A stretch of DNA of 49,157 bases from Gammaproteobacteria bacterium (GCA_013373375.1 JABXHY010000006.1:1-49157), one strand, 5' to 3'; counted from the stretch's first letter, positions 29,578-38,191 are shown. The notes: generated by a model from the sequence alone, not told the origin. Made by a program: numbers and translations.

Positions 29578-29606
29578 TTGACCGCGCCAGATTTGTTCCA
29601 TAGAAT
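29578..29606 (+). promoter_or_regulatory. Promoter of tRNA-Val
   Basis: TTGACC (29578-29583), 17-base spacer, TAGAAT (29601-29606), then a GC-rich discriminator GCGCCCC. An A/T-rich run upstream (29551-29575) resembles an UP element. This is a textbook stable-RNA promoter. Confidence 0.82.
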
Positions 29607-29626
29607 GCGCCCCGTTCTTACGGAGT

Positions 29627-29702
29627 GGGCGCTTAGCTCAGTTGGGAGAGCATCGCCCTTACAAGGCGAGGGTCACTGGTTCGAGCCCAGTAGCGCCCAC
29701 CA
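29627..29702 (+). tRNA. tRNA-Val (UAC anticodon)
   Basis: 76 bases including encoded CCA. The acceptor stem GGGCGCT (29627-29633) pairs with AGCGCCC (29692-29698). The D-arm has AGCTCAGTTGGGAGAGC. The anticodon stem TCGCC/GGCGA encloses loop CTTACAA with anticodon TAC at 29660-29662. The T-arm contains GGTTCGAGCC. The sequence closely resembles E. coli valine tRNA with the same anticodon. Flanking ACGGAGTG and CACTCCGT form an extra inverted repeat around the gene. Confidence 0.98.
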
Positions 29703-29842
29703 CTCCGTGACGTCCCTTTCTGGTTAGCCTTCATTATCAATCTTTTGTTCTAGTAATTGCTCCGATCAATTAACGCCTATTGTTTAATACTCTCGATAAG
29801 TTAGACTTAGCCGCATATTTTTAGGTTAAGAGCTAGTCGGTT

Positions 29843-32338
29843 ATGAAAAAAACAAATAAGCGCCGTTTATTCTCAACAAAAAAACAAAGTTCATTTCGCC
29901 GATGGATTCGTCGAATTGTGTATTTAATGCTCAGTCTTTTAATAGTCGTAACTGGATCTATTTACCTTGTTCTCAATGGGTCTTTGCCAACTTATTCTGG
30001 CGAACTTGAATTATCAGGACTTAGCGAACCGGTTACCATCAGTCGTGACGCCTTTGGAACAGCAGACATTACCGCCAACACCCGAAGTGATTTAGCGTTT
30101 GCTCTAGGGTTTACCCATGCTCAAGAGCGTTTTTTTCAGATGGATTTACTCCGAAAAAGCGCAGCGGGTGAATTATCAGAATTAATTGGTAGCGCCACGA
30201 TAAACATTGATAAACGCGTAAGGCAGCATCGTTTTCGTGCACGCTCAGAAGAGATCGTTAAGAACCTTCCGCAATCCCAACTCAATTTACTTACCGATTA
30301 CACCGAAGGAGTAAACGCAGGTCTAGAACAATTGTCTACCAGTCCTTTTGAGTATTGGTTATTGAATACCGAGCCGCAAAAGTGGCGCATTGAAGACAGC
30401 ATTTTAGTTGTGTACGCAATGTACCTTGACTTACAACCGAGTAGCATCGAACGAGAGCGAATATTAGCTGAGGCATTTTTACAATTACCATCCGACGTTT
30501 ATCAACAACTGGTGCCCAATGGAACTCGTTTTGACGCGCCGCTTGATAATAGTGAGCTGAATAGTGTTGAAGTTAAAAATTTCATCAAACCAAACTCAAG
30601 TGAAACTTTAATCAGTGACTCAAAACCAGTTAACAATGAAAACTACCAATCCTCTGACTTAGACGAAAAAACTGATTCTGAATCAAAACAAAATAATGTT
30701 TCTGATGATAATGACGCCGACACCTTTCCCGGAAGTAACAATTTTGCAGTGAGCGGTCAAAAATCAAATACCGGTAGCTCTATTGTTGCAGGTGATATGC
30801 ACTTGGGGCACGCTGTACCAAACATCTGGTTTAAAGCTAACTTAAATTATAAAACCGATAGTCAATCCGACGAGATTAATCTTTACGGTGTGACTTTACC
30901 TGGCACCCCGCTGCTAATTGCAGGAACGAACAATCATATCGCCTGGGCGTTTACTAACAGTTACGGCGATTACAGTGATGTGATTAAAGTCGAAATTTCT
31001 GCCGTGAACTCCAAGCAATATGTATATCAAAACGAAACCTACGACTTTGAATACTATCAAGAAGTGATTCGCGTAAAAGGTCAACAGCCAGAAACCATCG
31101 ACGTTATCGAAACTATGTTTGGTCCAGTACTCGAAAAAGATGAATCCTCAGCGTTTAGTTTGATGTGGATTGCCCACCAGCCCGAAGCCATCAATTTGAA
31201 CCTGATGAACCTGGAACAATCAAATACAGTTGCCTCTGCAATGAATATTGCTAATCAAACGGCTATTCCCGCGCAAAACTTTGTTGTTGGCGATCAAAGT
31301 GGCAATATTGGCTGGACAATTATAGGCCCACTTCCGAAAAGACTGGATACTCAGCAAACCGTTCCGGTCACTACCATTGCGCATCAATCAGGAAAAATAC
31401 AATGGCTCGATGCCGATCAATACCCTCGAATCACCAACCCAGATTCTGAATCGATCTGGACTGCCAATAACAGAATTGTTGGCGGAAATGATTTACAAAA
31501 AATTGGCGATGGCGGATTTGCCAATGGCGTCAGAGCCTTTTCAATTAAAAAGCAATTACAGGCGTTGAGCAAAGCCGATGAAGAGTCGTTGCTGGATATC
31601 CAATTATCAACAGACGCACCACTCTACAAACCTTGGCAAACTCATATGCTCAGTTTGTTGAAAAACGGAAATAAGTTAACCGATCGACACAGACAGGTAA
31701 AAGACGTTTTGCAATCTTGGAACGGTCGGTCAGATAAAGATCAAGCGGCTTTTACTGTCATGAAGAAATACCGGTATGAGTTAGCTTCAAAGTTGCTCGA
31801 TCCGCTTGCTGAAAAGTTATCGCCTAATGCCAAAAGTGGACTGCGCTATTATTCGCGCCAATATGAAGCTCTACTGTGGGAACTGATACAAAAGCAGCCA
31901 CAAGATTATCTACCGCAACAATATTCAAGTTATAAAGCATTATTCGAAACTACTTTGAATGATATACTTAGCGAATTGACAACTGAGAACCAAGTTATTG
32001 CCGATCAGCTTTGGGGAAATTATAACCGTTTAAAAATTCAACACCCGATAAGTCGCGCAGTTCCAGTTTTAGGATATTGGCTTGATAGGCCGAATATTGG
32101 AATGCCAGGGGATGTGAGTTCGCCACGTGTTCAAACCGCATCATTTGGAGCATCACAGCGATTTGTAATTTCACCAGGGCACATTGAGTCAGCAATTTTC
32201 CATATGCCTGGGGGGCAATCCGGTCACCCTTTCTCGGAGTTTTATGACATAGGTTTTGAGGATTGGGTTAAAGGACGGCCTACGCCTTTGGCAACACAAG
32301 AGATTAGATACACATTGCGGTTAAATCCCAAACAGTAA
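29843..32338 (+). CDS. Penicillin/acyl-homoserine-lactone acylase family (S45, Ntn hydrolase)
   Basis: A periplasmic Ntn-hydrolase precursor of 831 residues that should self-cleave into alpha and beta chains and hydrolyse amide-linked acyl groups. A basic N-terminus and transmembrane/signal helix (about 25-45) precede the alpha chain, which has the family motif RDAFGTADI and FALGFTHAQERFFQMDLLRK. A low-complexity Asp/Ser/Asn spacer (about 245-295) leads to the cleavage site FPG/SNNF, with new N-terminal nucleophile S298. The substrate cannot be told from the sequence; penicillin, quorum-signal or lipopeptide amides are all possible. It is followed by a flavoenzyme 14 bases later and a ZIP-like gene, suggesting one operon. 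Confidence 0.9.
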   Translation: MKKTNKRRLFSTKKQSSFRRWIRRIVYLMLSLLIVVTGSIYLVLNGSLPTYSGELELSGLSEPVTISRDAFGTADITANTRSDLAFALGFTHAQERFFQMDLLRKSAAGELSELIGSATINIDKRVRQHRFRARSEEIVKNLPQSQLNLLTDYTEGVNAGLEQLSTSPFEYWLLNTEPQKWRIEDSILVVYAMYLDLQPSSIERERILAEAFLQLPSDVYQQLVPNGTRFDAPLDNSELNSVEVKNFIKPNSSETLISDSKPVNNENYQSSDLDEKTDSESKQNNVSDDNDADTFPGSNNFAVSGQKSNTGSSIVAGDMHLGHAVPNIWFKANLNYKTDSQSDEINLYGVTLPGTPLLIAGTNNHIAWAFTNSYGDYSDVIKVEISAVNSKQYVYQNETYDFEYYQEVIRVKGQQPETIDVIETMFGPVLEKDESSAFSLMWIAHQPEAINLNLMNLEQSNTVASAMNIANQTAIPAQNFVVGDQSGNIGWTIIGPLPKRLDTQQTVPVTTIAHQSGKIQWLDADQYPRITNPDSESIWTANNRIVGGNDLQKIGDGGFANGVRAFSIKKQLQALSKADEESLLDIQLSTDAPLYKPWQTHMLSLLKNGNKLTDRHRQVKDVLQSWNGRSDKDQAAFTVMKKYRYELASKLLDPLAEKLSPNAKSGLRYYSRQYEALLWELIQKQPQDYLPQQYSSYKALFETTLNDILSELTTENQVIADQLWGNYNRLKIQHPISRAVPVLGYWLDRPNIGMPGDVSSPRVQTASFGASQRFVISPGHIESAIFHMPGGQSGHPFSEFYDIGFEDWVKGRPTPLATQEIRYTLRLNPKQ

Positions 32339-32352
32339 TCGATGATTGAATT

Positions 32353-33765
32353 ATGAACGAAACAAAACTAAATGACGCTATAACCTCTGCTCTGCAAGAC
32401 ATCGTTGGATTAGAGTACGTTTCCACCGAGTCAGGCGACCTGACTGAATACGGCCAGGACTGGAGTAAACTTTACAAGCCGCAGCCAAGTGCCGTTGTTC
32501 GTCCAAAAACGACAGAGCAAGTACAACTAATTGTACAACTCGCCAAGTTACATAACCTATCTCTGGTGCCATCTGGCGGTCGAACTGGATTAAGTGGTGG
32601 TGCTTGTGCAACTAATGGTGAAATCGTAGTAAGTCTTGATCGAATGAATCAGATCAAAACCTTTGATTCAGTTAATCGAACTGTCGAGGTTGAAGCTGGA
32701 GTAATCACAGAGCAACTGCAAAATTTTGCGGATGATCAAGGTCTGTTTTATCCCGTTGATTTTGCGTCAACAGGATCAAGTCAAATTGGTGGCAACATTG
32801 CAACTAATGCTGGCGGCATTAAAGTTATTCGCTGGGGAATGACTCGAGAATGGGTCGTCGGACTTACGGTCGTAACAGGAAACGGTGACGTTTTAAAACT
32901 CAATAACGGCTTAGTTAAAAATGCCACGGGTTACGATTTACGACATTTATTTATTGGCAGCGAAGGCACGCTCGGAATCATTACAGAGGCAACAATAAAA
33001 CTCACGGATAAACCAAATGATTTAATGGTTATGGTTCTAGGGTTGAATCAATTAAATGATGTTTATCCTGTTATGGAATCGTTTCAACGGTCACTTACAC
33101 TAACTGCGTTTGAATTTTTTTCTGAGGCCGCTTTACAAAAAGTTTTAGCACACCATGATCTACAACGCCCCTTTGAAACACAGTCAGATTTTTATGTTCT
33201 AATTGAGTTTGAAAATGATAACGAAACCAAAATGGAGCAAGCATTTAGTGTCTTTGAAAAAGTTATGGAAGATGGGCATGTTCTTGATGGCGTAATAAGT
33301 CAAAGCGAGTCTCAAGCAGAATCATTGTGGGGTTTGCGCGAACGTATTTCTGAATCTATCAGTGTGTATACGCCTTATAAAAATGATATTTCAGTTACAC
33401 CCAGTAAAGTGGCTGATTTTTTAATCAATGTTGATGAAATCGTAACTGATAAATATCCTGATTTTGAAATCATCTGGTTCGGCCATATTGGCGACGGCAA
33501 TCTCCATTTAAATATTTTACGTCCAGAAAATTTAAGTATTGATGATTTTGTGGAAAAATGCCGCAGCGTAAATCCATTGATTTTCGATACCATTAAAAAG
33601 CTTGATGGTAGCATTTCAGCTGAGCACGGCGTTGGGTTGGTAAAAAAAGACTATCTGAATTACTCTCGCTCAGAGTCGGAAATCGAATTAATGCGACAGA
33701 TTAAACAAGTTTTCGATCCCATGGGTATTTGCAACCCTGGCAAGCTCATTGAATTAAAAAATTAG
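32353..33765 (+). CDS. FAD-linked 2-hydroxyacid dehydrogenase, D-2-hydroxyglutarate dehydrogenase-like
   Basis: A 470-residue flavoenzyme of the GlcD/D2HGDH family, expected to oxidise a D-2-hydroxyacid (D-2-hydroxyglutarate or D-lactate) to the 2-oxoacid. The FAD-binding (PCMH-type) domain holds VPSGGRTGLSGGA and GGNIATNAGG. The C-terminal domain has the metal/substrate motif WFGHIGDGNLHLN and SAEHGVG near the end. These features favour D2HGDH-like over MurB or VAO types. ATG 32353 lies 14 bases after the acylase stop. It may recycle D-2-hydroxyglutarate made by SerA, or complete lysine degradation through 2-oxoadipate; the latter is speculative. Confidence 0.87.
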   Translation: MNETKLNDAITSALQDIVGLEYVSTESGDLTEYGQDWSKLYKPQPSAVVRPKTTEQVQLIVQLAKLHNLSLVPSGGRTGLSGGACATNGEIVVSLDRMNQIKTFDSVNRTVEVEAGVITEQLQNFADDQGLFYPVDFASTGSSQIGGNIATNAGGIKVIRWGMTREWVVGLTVVTGNGDVLKLNNGLVKNATGYDLRHLFIGSEGTLGIITEATIKLTDKPNDLMVMVLGLNQLNDVYPVMESFQRSLTLTAFEFFSEAALQKVLAHHDLQRPFETQSDFYVLIEFENDNETKMEQAFSVFEKVMEDGHVLDGVISQSESQAESLWGLRERISESISVYTPYKNDISVTPSKVADFLINVDEIVTDKYPDFEIIWFGHIGDGNLHLNILRPENLSIDDFVEKCRSVNPLIFDTIKKLDGSISAEHGVGLVKKDYLNYSRSESEIELMRQIKQVFDPMGICNPGKLIELKN

Positions 33766-33774
33766 CAACGATAA

Positions 33775-34680
33775 ATGGTTTATTTAATTCTTAGTATTGC
33801 GGTATTAGCAATTGCGCCATTGTTAGCGAAATGGTTTGATCGTTCGCCTGCATTCGAACACTTGCTGTCGACTTTTTTATTAGTAGTACTTGGCGGGATT
33901 GTTCTTGTTGAGTTACTTCCTTTATCAATTCAGAACGGTGGTTGGATTAGTGTTCCGCTTGCATTGCTTGGATTAACTGGACCCAGTCTGATAGAAAAGG
34001 TTTTTCGCAAAGTTGCCGATAGCACGCATCAGATTACCTTATTGATCGGTTTTAGCGGTCTTTTGCTGCACACCATGGCAGATGGCGCATCATTAAATGA
34101 TTTTTCACATTTATCCTCAGCTTCAAAATGGCTACCGTTAGCCATAGTTCTTCATCGAGTACCGGTCGCGCTTTCTGTACTTTGGATAATAAGACCCGTA
34201 TTTGGCTTCAAAGCAGTTTGGTTTGCATTATCGACCATCGCTATTTTTACAGTGTTTGGATTTATATTAGGAGTTGAATTAGAAGCCGCAATGAATTCCT
34301 CCAGTTTCGCCTGGTTGCAGGCATTTGTTTCGGGCACACTGCTGCACGTTCTTTTGCATCGTCCACATCGTCATCACCATGAACATGAGCATGAGCATGA
34401 ACATGCCCATAAACCTATGCCTGAACACCAACATGATGAATCGATTCATGCTAAAAAAACTGACGCTGAATCACACAGCGAACATACGACAGACCAAAAT
34501 GAACACACACACCAACACGATGAAGACGACCAGAAACCCGAAGGTACTGGTTTACTGGAAGATCCTGGCCACCATCATCACAGCACTTTCATTGAACAAT
34601 TCAAACATTGGGACCGATATCATCTGATTGGAGTGTTACTTGGGTTGTTGGTATTGGCGGCATTAGCAATTTTACATTAG
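33775..34680 (+). CDS. ZIP-like membrane protein with His-rich cytosolic loop
   Basis: A 301-residue polytopic membrane protein. Two helices carry ZIP-like motifs: LLLHTMADGAS (HxxxD) and VLHRVPVALS (HRxP), where ZIP transporters have their metal-binding HNxxD and HExPH. A long hydrophilic segment (about 196-275) is extremely His/Glu rich (HRHHHEHEHEHEHAH and later GHHHH), typical of zinc-binding loops. A final transmembrane helix follows. Metal transport or sensing is therefore likely, with zinc as first guess; ion and direction are not determined. It lies nine bases after the flavoenzyme gene. Confidence 0.82.
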   Translation: MVYLILSIAVLAIAPLLAKWFDRSPAFEHLLSTFLLVVLGGIVLVELLPLSIQNGGWISVPLALLGLTGPSLIEKVFRKVADSTHQITLLIGFSGLLLHTMADGASLNDFSHLSSASKWLPLAIVLHRVPVALSVLWIIRPVFGFKAVWFALSTIAIFTVFGFILGVELEAAMNSSSFAWLQAFVSGTLLHVLLHRPHRHHHEHEHEHEHAHKPMPEHQHDESIHAKKTDAESHSEHTTDQNEHTHQHDEDDQKPEGTGLLEDPGHHHHSTFIEQFKHWDRYHLIGVLLGLLVLAALAILH

Positions 34681-35075
34681 TTTTGCTACTTCTATTGAAG
34701 CTTCATCTTACGCTATCATCGGTATGAGGCGCTCAACGCGCTTATAAACTCTTGTTAAGATCTTTTGAAACCGAAAACTCAATAAACGATTAAAACATCC
34801 AAATGCAAAGCCTAATAGCTCCTTGATTTTCTTAGAGCAACTCAAATTTTACATTTTGCCCTATCCGCTGCCTTAGACTAACTCATACCAAAACTTGTAC
34901 CGGTTCGATTGACTCGTCAATCGAGCTTCACCCTGTTGATCCTTTGTTGACCTTTTATGCCCCTAATTTGTAAAGTCCCTATTTTGTAATGCCCCTATTT
35001 TGTAATGCCCCTATTTTGGAACGACGATTGCGTTAATTCCGATATTGTTAGAATATTTAGCTAATATATCCTTAT
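34681..35075. other. Intergenic region with 16-bp tandem repeats, upstream of the histidine kinase
   Basis: A 395-base gene-free stretch. It contains four 16-base direct repeats (34957-35020) and AT-rich sequence after them (35040-35075) that may hold the kinase promoter. No gene or terminator with a T-tract is visible. Confidence 0.6.
34957..35020. repeat. Four tandem 16-bp repeats (consensus ATGCCCCTATTTTGTA)
   Basis: Units start at 34957, 34973, 34989 and 35005. The third is the consensus; the others differ by one to three bases (for example AAGTCCCTATTTTGTA at 34973). They lie 56 bases before the first possible kinase start. They could be iterated binding sites or a slippage product; there are no spacers, so not CRISPR. 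Confidence 0.8.
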
Positions 35076-36590
35076 ATGAGGAAATTTAGTGGCGAAAGAT
35101 ATCAAAAAAGGGTCAACCAAATGCGCCTAAAGTACTTAATATTTGCCAGTACCATGTTGTTGTTTAGCATTATCATCATTGGTAATGCCTGGCACTTGGC
35201 AAAGTTAACCGACGTTACCAGCTCAAAACTCGGACAAGCCGCGTTCAATGTCAGCAAATCGACGGTTGAGTCACTACTTGCCCAACGGCTCGACACGGGC
35301 TTGATTTTTATTGAACAACAGCTCGCCCGAGTAACTATCGGCCCTGACAATACTGTTGATGAGCAGCAAATCCAATCCAATACTCCGCCGTTAAACAGAG
35401 TTAAGCTAGACACGAGTGACTTTAATTTTGAGCAGAGTGTTGATTTAAAACTCAACGACAGCTCAGAGAGTCGGAGTATTTTATTAGTCAATAATCACAA
35501 GTCTTATGAAATCCCTATTCCTCGTACAGAAATGGAGGAGTCAATCGAACAAGCCTCAAACGCAATCATTCTCACCAGTGTCGCTAGCTTTCTTTTTGCT
35601 CTAGTGTTCGTACTGTTTGTTTCCGACAGAATGACACGTCCCTTAAGTCAAATCGTTCGAGCGAGTAAAACAATAGGCGCTGGCCAATTTTCTGAAAAGG
35701 TCCCTGCGCTATCCCGTTTCTCTTCTACAGAAATGAAAGATCTGGTCAACTCAATCAACAGTATGTCAGCACAACTCGAAGCTCTGGAAAAAGAGCGTAA
35801 TGCATTACAGGAGCAAAAAACCACCAGTGAAATTTCAGAAATCAGTCGCGGTCTTGCGCACAGTATTCGCAACCCATTACACACTATTCAACTCGCCGTT
35901 GAAACGCTTAACGATGATCCAGCATTAACACAACAAGTTAAAAGACAGGTTCAAAGAATTGATCATCACATTAGAGAACTAATGACTATCAGCACTCACG
36001 ATGCGCTTTCATCAGATAAATTAGATATCGTTGAGCTTATTCAATCGATTGTTAATGACAACCATCAACGTGTATCGATTGAATTTAATAATAGAATAAG
36101 TGACTCAGAGCAACGTAAAGTTCTTATGATTGAAAGTGAACTTCGTTCTTGCTTTACCACAATAATCAATAATGCTATTGAAGCGTTTAATAGTCACACA
36201 GACAGCATTAATTCAAATGGAATTCAATCCGAAAATTTTAATGAACCCGGTCAATTAAATGAAACCAGCAAAATATCGGTAGATGTGAGTATCGACCAGG
36301 AGCAAACACAAGCTATAAAAACAGAATCAAATAACGATCCGAAAGATTCTAAAAATATAAGAACTACGTCCTGGCAAATAGTAATCGATGACAATGGCGT
36401 TGGCATTGATGAAGCAATACAGCAAAAATTATTTATGCCTCATAATACAAACAAACCTCATGGTGCGGGTATGGGACTGTATATTGCGCAGCGGATCATT
36501 GTTGGCCGTTATTCTGGATTGATTCGTTATGAAAGACGCCATCCGAGGGGCAGCCGTTTTATTGTCTCGTTAACTCATCGTAATAAGTGA
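35076..36590 (+). CDS. Membrane sensor histidine kinase of a two-component system
   Basis: A 504-residue kinase that partners the downstream sigma54-type regulator. It has a transmembrane helix (about 20-40), a periplasmic sensor region (about 41-160), a second helix (about 165-187), a HAMP linker, and a HisKA domain with phospho-acceptor H262 (SRGLAHSIRNPLHT). The ATPase domain has N box (INNAIEA), G1 (DDNGVGI) and G2 (GAGMGLYIAQ). A Ser/Asn/Gln-rich insertion of about 55 residues splits the N and G1 boxes. The start may be ATG at 35121, which has a better AGGG ribosome-binding site, giving 489 residues. Its stop lies eight bases before the regulator ATG. Confidence 0.93.
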   Translation: MRKFSGERYQKRVNQMRLKYLIFASTMLLFSIIIIGNAWHLAKLTDVTSSKLGQAAFNVSKSTVESLLAQRLDTGLIFIEQQLARVTIGPDNTVDEQQIQSNTPPLNRVKLDTSDFNFEQSVDLKLNDSSESRSILLVNNHKSYEIPIPRTEMEESIEQASNAIILTSVASFLFALVFVLFVSDRMTRPLSQIVRASKTIGAGQFSEKVPALSRFSSTEMKDLVNSINSMSAQLEALEKERNALQEQKTTSEISEISRGLAHSIRNPLHTIQLAVETLNDDPALTQQVKRQVQRIDHHIRELMTISTHDALSSDKLDIVELIQSIVNDNHQRVSIEFNNRISDSEQRKVLMIESELRSCFTTIINNAIEAFNSHTDSINSNGIQSENFNEPGQLNETSKISVDVSIDQEQTQAIKTESNNDPKDSKNIRTTSWQIVIDDNGVGIDEAIQQKLFMPHNTNKPHGAGMGLYIAQRIIVGRYSGLIRYERRHPRGSRFIVSLTHRNK

Positions 36591-36598
36591 GATCAGTT

Positions 36599-37951
36599 AT
36601 GAAAATACTTGTAGTAGAAGATGAGTTTGAACAAAGACAACTCGTACAACAGATTTTAAATAAATTCACAGATTACTCCGTTGACATAGTATCTTCTGCA
36701 GAAAAGGCGATTAAGTATCTGGAGCAAAATTCCATCGATATCATCTTGTCGGACTGGAAACTTACTGGCATGGATGGTCTTGAGTTATTGGAACAAGTCA
36801 AACAAACCTACTCTAACGTTTCATTTATTTTAATGACGGCTTACGGCAGTATTAGTCACGCTGTCACCAGTATGAGAGCAGGTGCAGATGATTACATTGC
36901 AAAACCTTTTGATAAAGAGCAATTGCTATTCACTTTAAACAAAGTTGTTAAAAATAGAAGCCTAATTTTTGAAAATGAATCTTTGAATCAACAAGTTGTC
37001 GATAAAAAGAAACTTGGCAATATCATCGGTTCATCCAAAGAAATTCAAAAACTCTATGACCAAATCGATAAACTGGCAGACACCGACGTAACTGTCCTTA
37101 TACATGGTGAAAGTGGAACCGGAAAAGAACTTGTTGCACACACCTTGCACGAAAAATCACAAAGAAGCAGCAATACTTACCTGGCAGTCAATTGTTCCGC
37201 GATACCTGAAAGCTTGGCAGAGTCTGAACTATTTGGCGCAGAAAAAGGCGCCTTCACCAGCGCAGACAAACAAATGATTGGAAAAATTGAAGCGGCTAAT
37301 AATGGCACTTTATTTCTTGATGAAGTCGCTGAACTTCCTATGTCAATTCAAGCCAAGCTACTGCGCTTTTTACAAGAAGGAAAAATAATGAGAGTCGGCG
37401 GCAATGTGGAAATTCCCGTCAACGTTAGAGTCATTGCAGCGTCACATAAATCTTTGAGTGAACAGGTTGAAAAAGGATTGTTTCGTGAAGATCTGTATTA
37501 TCGTTTGAATGTCATCACGTTAACGGTTCCGCCCTTGCGAGCTAGGTTAGACGATTTACCATCTCTGCTCAGTTATTTTAGCAAAAAGTTCTCCGACAAA
37601 TATAACAAGCCTCAGATCAACATCAATGAAGATTGTATGAAAGTTTGTTATGAGTATCACTGGCCCGGCAATATACGAGAACTGTCTAATATGGTTGAGC
37701 GCTTAACAGTTATGATAAGCGACAGAGCAGTGGCGCCAAGTGACTTGCCCTTCTCTCAAGCGGTTAAAATGAACGCCAATGCATACGAGATACCCAGTCA
37801 GGGCATTGACTGGGAAAGCTTTGAAAAACAAATACTCGAACAAGCACTCGAAAAAACCAACCTAAATAGAACCAAAGCCGCAAAATTATTGGGACTACCC
37901 TACAAGGCATTTTTGTATCGTCTCGAAAAATATGGTGTCCAATCAAAATGA
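36599..37951 (+). CDS. Sigma54-dependent response regulator (NtrC/ZraR-type) with GAFTSA loop
   Basis: A 450-residue transcription activator. The receiver domain (1-120) has acidic pocket E7/D8 and phospho-acceptor D52 (LSDWKL). The central AAA+ domain has Walker A (GESGTGKE), Walker B (LFLDEVAEL) and arginine-rich sensor segments. The C-terminal Fis-type helix-turn-helix reads RTKAAKLLGLPYKAFLYRLEKYG. The sigma54-contact loop is GAFTSA (217-222) where almost all such activators have GAFTGA. ATG at 36599 is preferred over GTG at 36587, which overlaps the kinase stop. A sigma54-like promoter and palindromic site lie just downstream, so the neighbouring secreted protein is its probable target. 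Confidence 0.95.
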   Translation: MKILVVEDEFEQRQLVQQILNKFTDYSVDIVSSAEKAIKYLEQNSIDIILSDWKLTGMDGLELLEQVKQTYSNVSFILMTAYGSISHAVTSMRAGADDYIAKPFDKEQLLFTLNKVVKNRSLIFENESLNQQVVDKKKLGNIIGSSKEIQKLYDQIDKLADTDVTVLIHGESGTGKELVAHTLHEKSQRSSNTYLAVNCSAIPESLAESELFGAEKGAFTSADKQMIGKIEAANNGTLFLDEVAELPMSIQAKLLRFLQEGKIMRVGGNVEIPVNVRVIAASHKSLSEQVEKGLFREDLYYRLNVITLTVPPLRARLDDLPSLLSYFSKKFSDKYNKPQININEDCMKVCYEYHWPGNIRELSNMVERLTVMISDRAVAPSDLPFSQAVKMNANAYEIPSQGIDWESFEKQILEQALEKTNLNRTKAAKLLGLPYKAFLYRLEKYGVQSK

Positions 37952-38005
37952 AGACAGCTATCGATAACAGTGTTGAGAATGCAGCTTTTAAAATCTCCGT
38001 ATTTA

Positions 38006-38033
38006 AGGAATAGATTCCTGAAATGAGGAATCT
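38006..38033 (+). promoter_or_regulatory. Palindromic upstream activator site for the sigma54 promoter
   Basis: A perfect inverted repeat AGATTCCT-N6-AGGAATCT (38012-38019 and 38026-38033), with a third half-site AGGAAT at 38006-38011. It lies about 95 bases upstream of the -24 element, the normal distance for a bacterial enhancer-binding protein. The binding protein is inferred to be the adjacent regulator. Confidence 0.68.
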
Positions 38034-38114
38034 GTAGATCCAATACAGCAAAAACAATTTACCGCCAAAGCTAAGAATCAGGGTCATCAGCGGCTTTCAA
38101 GCCTTTTTAAGCAA

Positions 38115-38131
38115 TTGGCACGCGATTTGTA
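38115..38131 (+). promoter_or_regulatory. Sigma54 (-24/-12) promoter of the secreted protein gene
   Basis: TTGGCACG-N4-TTGTA: a perfect -24 half (TTGGCACG) and a -12 half (TTGT) that differs from the consensus TTGC only at the final C. GG-to-GT spacing is the required 12 bases. Predicted start of transcription is near 38142, leaving a 50-base leader with AGGA before the ATG. Confidence 0.78.
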
Positions 38132-38191
38132 ATTTCTTTAGTGGTACCAAATAAATTTAACTATTAAACCTTTATTAAAAGGAACATTAAC

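Noticed and set aside
29627-29702. tRNA-Val as attachment site of an integrated element
   Set aside because: No integrase or repeated tRNA 3' end is seen in the neighbouring sequence, and neighbours are housekeeping-type genes.
34957-35020. CRISPR array
   Set aside because: The 16-bp units are contiguous without spacers and there are no cas genes.
35102-35491. 129-codon minus-strand frame inside the kinase gene
   Set aside because: Antisense shadow of the membrane and sensor region; no ribosome-binding site.
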